From: Bradyrhizobium sp. SSBR45G
GTDB taxonomy: Bacteria; Pseudomonadota; Alphaproteobacteria; Rhizobiales; Xanthobacteraceae
Length of the DNA: 64,000 bases
Reading direction: 5' to 3'
NCBI RefSeq assembly: GCF_030159255.1
Contig: NZ_BSCT01000009.1
Location: 1-64,000 of the forward strand
Part shown: positions 63,121 through 64,000 of the stretch, in pieces
Position numbering within the stretch: the first letter of the stretch is position 1
How the letters are laid out: each line of letters starts with the position of its first letter
Translations under genes and position numbers: made by a program
Notes under the pieces: generated by a model
What the model was told of the DNA's origin: nothing
The model's input: only the letters and a program-made list of their open reading frames with translations
Databases searched by the model: none

Positions 63121-63261
63121 TCAGCGCCTGCGACGCACCTTTGCCGGCTGCCGGGCGCCCTGCTCGAGCTCCCAGGCCATCCAGACCAGCGCAGCGCCGA
63201 GGCTGACGACGACGCCCATGAAGAGGAACGTGAGTTCGGGGGATGTGAGTGAGTTCATCAT
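63121..63261 (-). CDS. Possible 46-residue membrane protein
   Basis: The minus strand encodes MMNSLTSPELTFLFMGVVVS then LGAALVWMAWELEQGARQPA and a basic tail KVRRRR. There is one membrane helix with the basic tail on the cytoplasmic side. Composition supports a real gene, but it is too short for gene finders and homology could not be checked. Confidence 0.5.
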   Translation of the reverse strand: MMNSLTSPELTFLFMGVVVSLGAALVWMAWELEQGARQPAKVRRRR

Positions 63262-63399
63262 GCCTGGATCCATGCAAGCGTTGCGCCAGCTTCCGCTCCA
63301 TTGCCGCCTGCGTTCATCGCGGCGGCAACGAAGCGTGACGAGATATCGTTAAAGCGAAGTGTCCGGCCAACGCGTCACCCCGCCTGCGGGTTCACCAGT

Positions 63400-63678
63400 T
63401 CACTCGCAGATTTCGACCGGACGAAGACGCCAGCCGCGCGCTGTCCGCACGCGCTTTTTCACGACATAGCAGCCGCCGAGATCTTCGTAGGTGTAGGGAT
63501 AGTAATAGGGATAGCCGCCATAATAATACGGATAGCCGAAGCCGAAACCGGGGCCGAACCCATGATGAAATCCGCCATGATGAAAGCCATGAAAACCGCC
63601 CGGCCCGCGGGCCGATGCCGGGACCATCATCAGGGCGATGACGCCGCCCGCCAGCAAGCCCATCACTCTCTTGCGCAT
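63400..63678 (-). CDS. Small secreted Gly/His/Tyr-rich protein
   Basis: The 92-residue product has a signal peptide (VMGLLAGGVIALMMVPASA) and a Gly/His-rich run (GFHGFHHGGFHHGFGPG) followed by Tyr-rich YYYGGYPYYYPYTYE. It ends with a short domain carrying two cysteines (LGGCYVVKKRV, PVEICE). This type is common and uncharacterised in Bradyrhizobium relatives. ATG at 63678. Confidence 0.72.
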   Translation of the reverse strand: MRKRVMGLLAGGVIALMMVPASARGPGGFHGFHHGGFHHGFGPGFGFGYPYYYGGYPYYYPYTYEDLGGCYVVKKRVRTARGWRLRPVEICE

Positions 63679-63825
63679 CGATCCGTCTCCACATCCAAAT
63701 CACGACAATGACAAGCGTCACTGCAACGCTTCCTTTAAAGCCTGATTTGGAACAGCTCGCGGGCAAGCGCGCTCACATCTGCGCGATTTGGTATCCGGAC
63801 GTCACAGTCCCTGCTGCGGCAACAA

Positions 63826-64000
63826 TCAGCAACCGCGGCAGATGCTCTTGACCTTCTGATCGACCTTCTGGTTCTCGCGCCGAATCTCGGCCTCGTCGGA
63901 CGTCTCGCCAGAGCGGTTCGGTCCTCCCGCCGCGCCGCGGCCCGTGCCGGTGGTGACGCCTGGATTGCCTGTCCCGGCTCCGCTCCCGCCGGAGCCCGAC
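63826..64000 (-). CDS. Partial hypothetical protein, runs off right edge
   Basis: The minus strand is open from the window edge to a stop at 63826. The visible 58 residues are Gly/Thr-rich (SGSGGSGAGTGNPGVTTGTG) and end in a charged helix (DEAEIRRENQKVDQKVKSIC then RGC). The N-terminus is outside, so function cannot be judged. Confidence 0.6.
   Translation of the reverse strand, partial: SGSGGSGAGTGNPGVTTGTGRGAAGGPNRSGETSDEAEIRRENQKVDQKVKSICRGC

Overview
The window looks like chromosomal DNA of an alphaproteobacterium of the Bradyrhizobium/Rhodopseudomonas group (Nitrobacteraceae). The base composition is strongly GC-rich and codon third positions are mostly G or C. Many encoded proteins are of types typical of that group: an Omp25-like beta-barrel, a two-PilZ protein, DUF2336, a transglutaminase-like cysteine peptidase, a CHASE2 cyclase, and many small secreted proteins. 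Spacers are full of short palindromic repeats. I see no prophage, plasmid-replication, CRISPR or conjugation genes. The only mobile element is an ISAs1-family insertion sequence cut by the left edge. This identification is inference from content; no database search was run.

Layout. 1-13 kb: ISAs1 transposase beside tRNA-Tyr, rlmB, several secreted or lipoprotein genes, tRNA-Thr, a frameshifted DUF3313 lipoprotein gene, a TetR regulator, an outer-membrane barrel, a TPR protein and a frameshifted beta-lactamase-fold hydrolase. 13-24 kb: an S10-type peptidase, a FecR-like protein paired with a CHASE2 adenylate cyclase, NAD kinase, then a signalling block (receiver protein, Hpt protein, DUF2336 protein, SLT lytic transglycosylase). 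23.7-37.9 kb: hisI, folE, an IscU/SufU-type scaffold gene, a ClpP-fold periplasmic protein, yidD, an amino-acid permease with a coupled secreted protein, an alpha/beta hydrolase lipoprotein, an MFS exporter and thrS. 38-50 kb: a winged-helix regulator, a nitroreductase, a PAS-GGDEF-EAL protein, a TetR/methyltransferase divergent pair, a 56-residue stand-alone sigma-70 region 1.1 protein, a patatin phospholipase and a CBS protein. 50-64 kb: a rhomboid protease, a PAS protein, a metallo-beta-lactamase hydrolase, PilZ and cysteine-peptidase genes, an ECF sigma factor overlapping a membrane VWA gene, an SGNH-type protein between two copies of an 84-bp repeat, and a Tat-exported dienelactone hydrolase.

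How the genes fit together. Housekeeping genes (rlmB, nadK, hisI, folE, thrS, yidD) are interleaved with envelope and second-messenger genes: cAMP cyclase, c-di-GMP synthesis/degradation and PilZ binding, and phosphorelay. Two exact TTAA-N7-TTAA motifs, the consensus of the cell-cycle regulator CtrA, lie upstream of the lytic transglycosylase gene (23621-23635) and the PAS-protein gene (51594-51608). This suggests that part of the signalling block belongs to the cell-cycle/motility programme.

Most notable for follow-up: the free-standing sigma region 1.1 protein, the ECF-VWA overlap, the CtrA-like boxes, a perfect 15-bp-arm palindrome just before the MFS gene, a terminator-like hairpin in the rhomboid leader, a CU-rich-loop hairpin plus terminator at 55.2 kb, and at least five intergenic repeat families.
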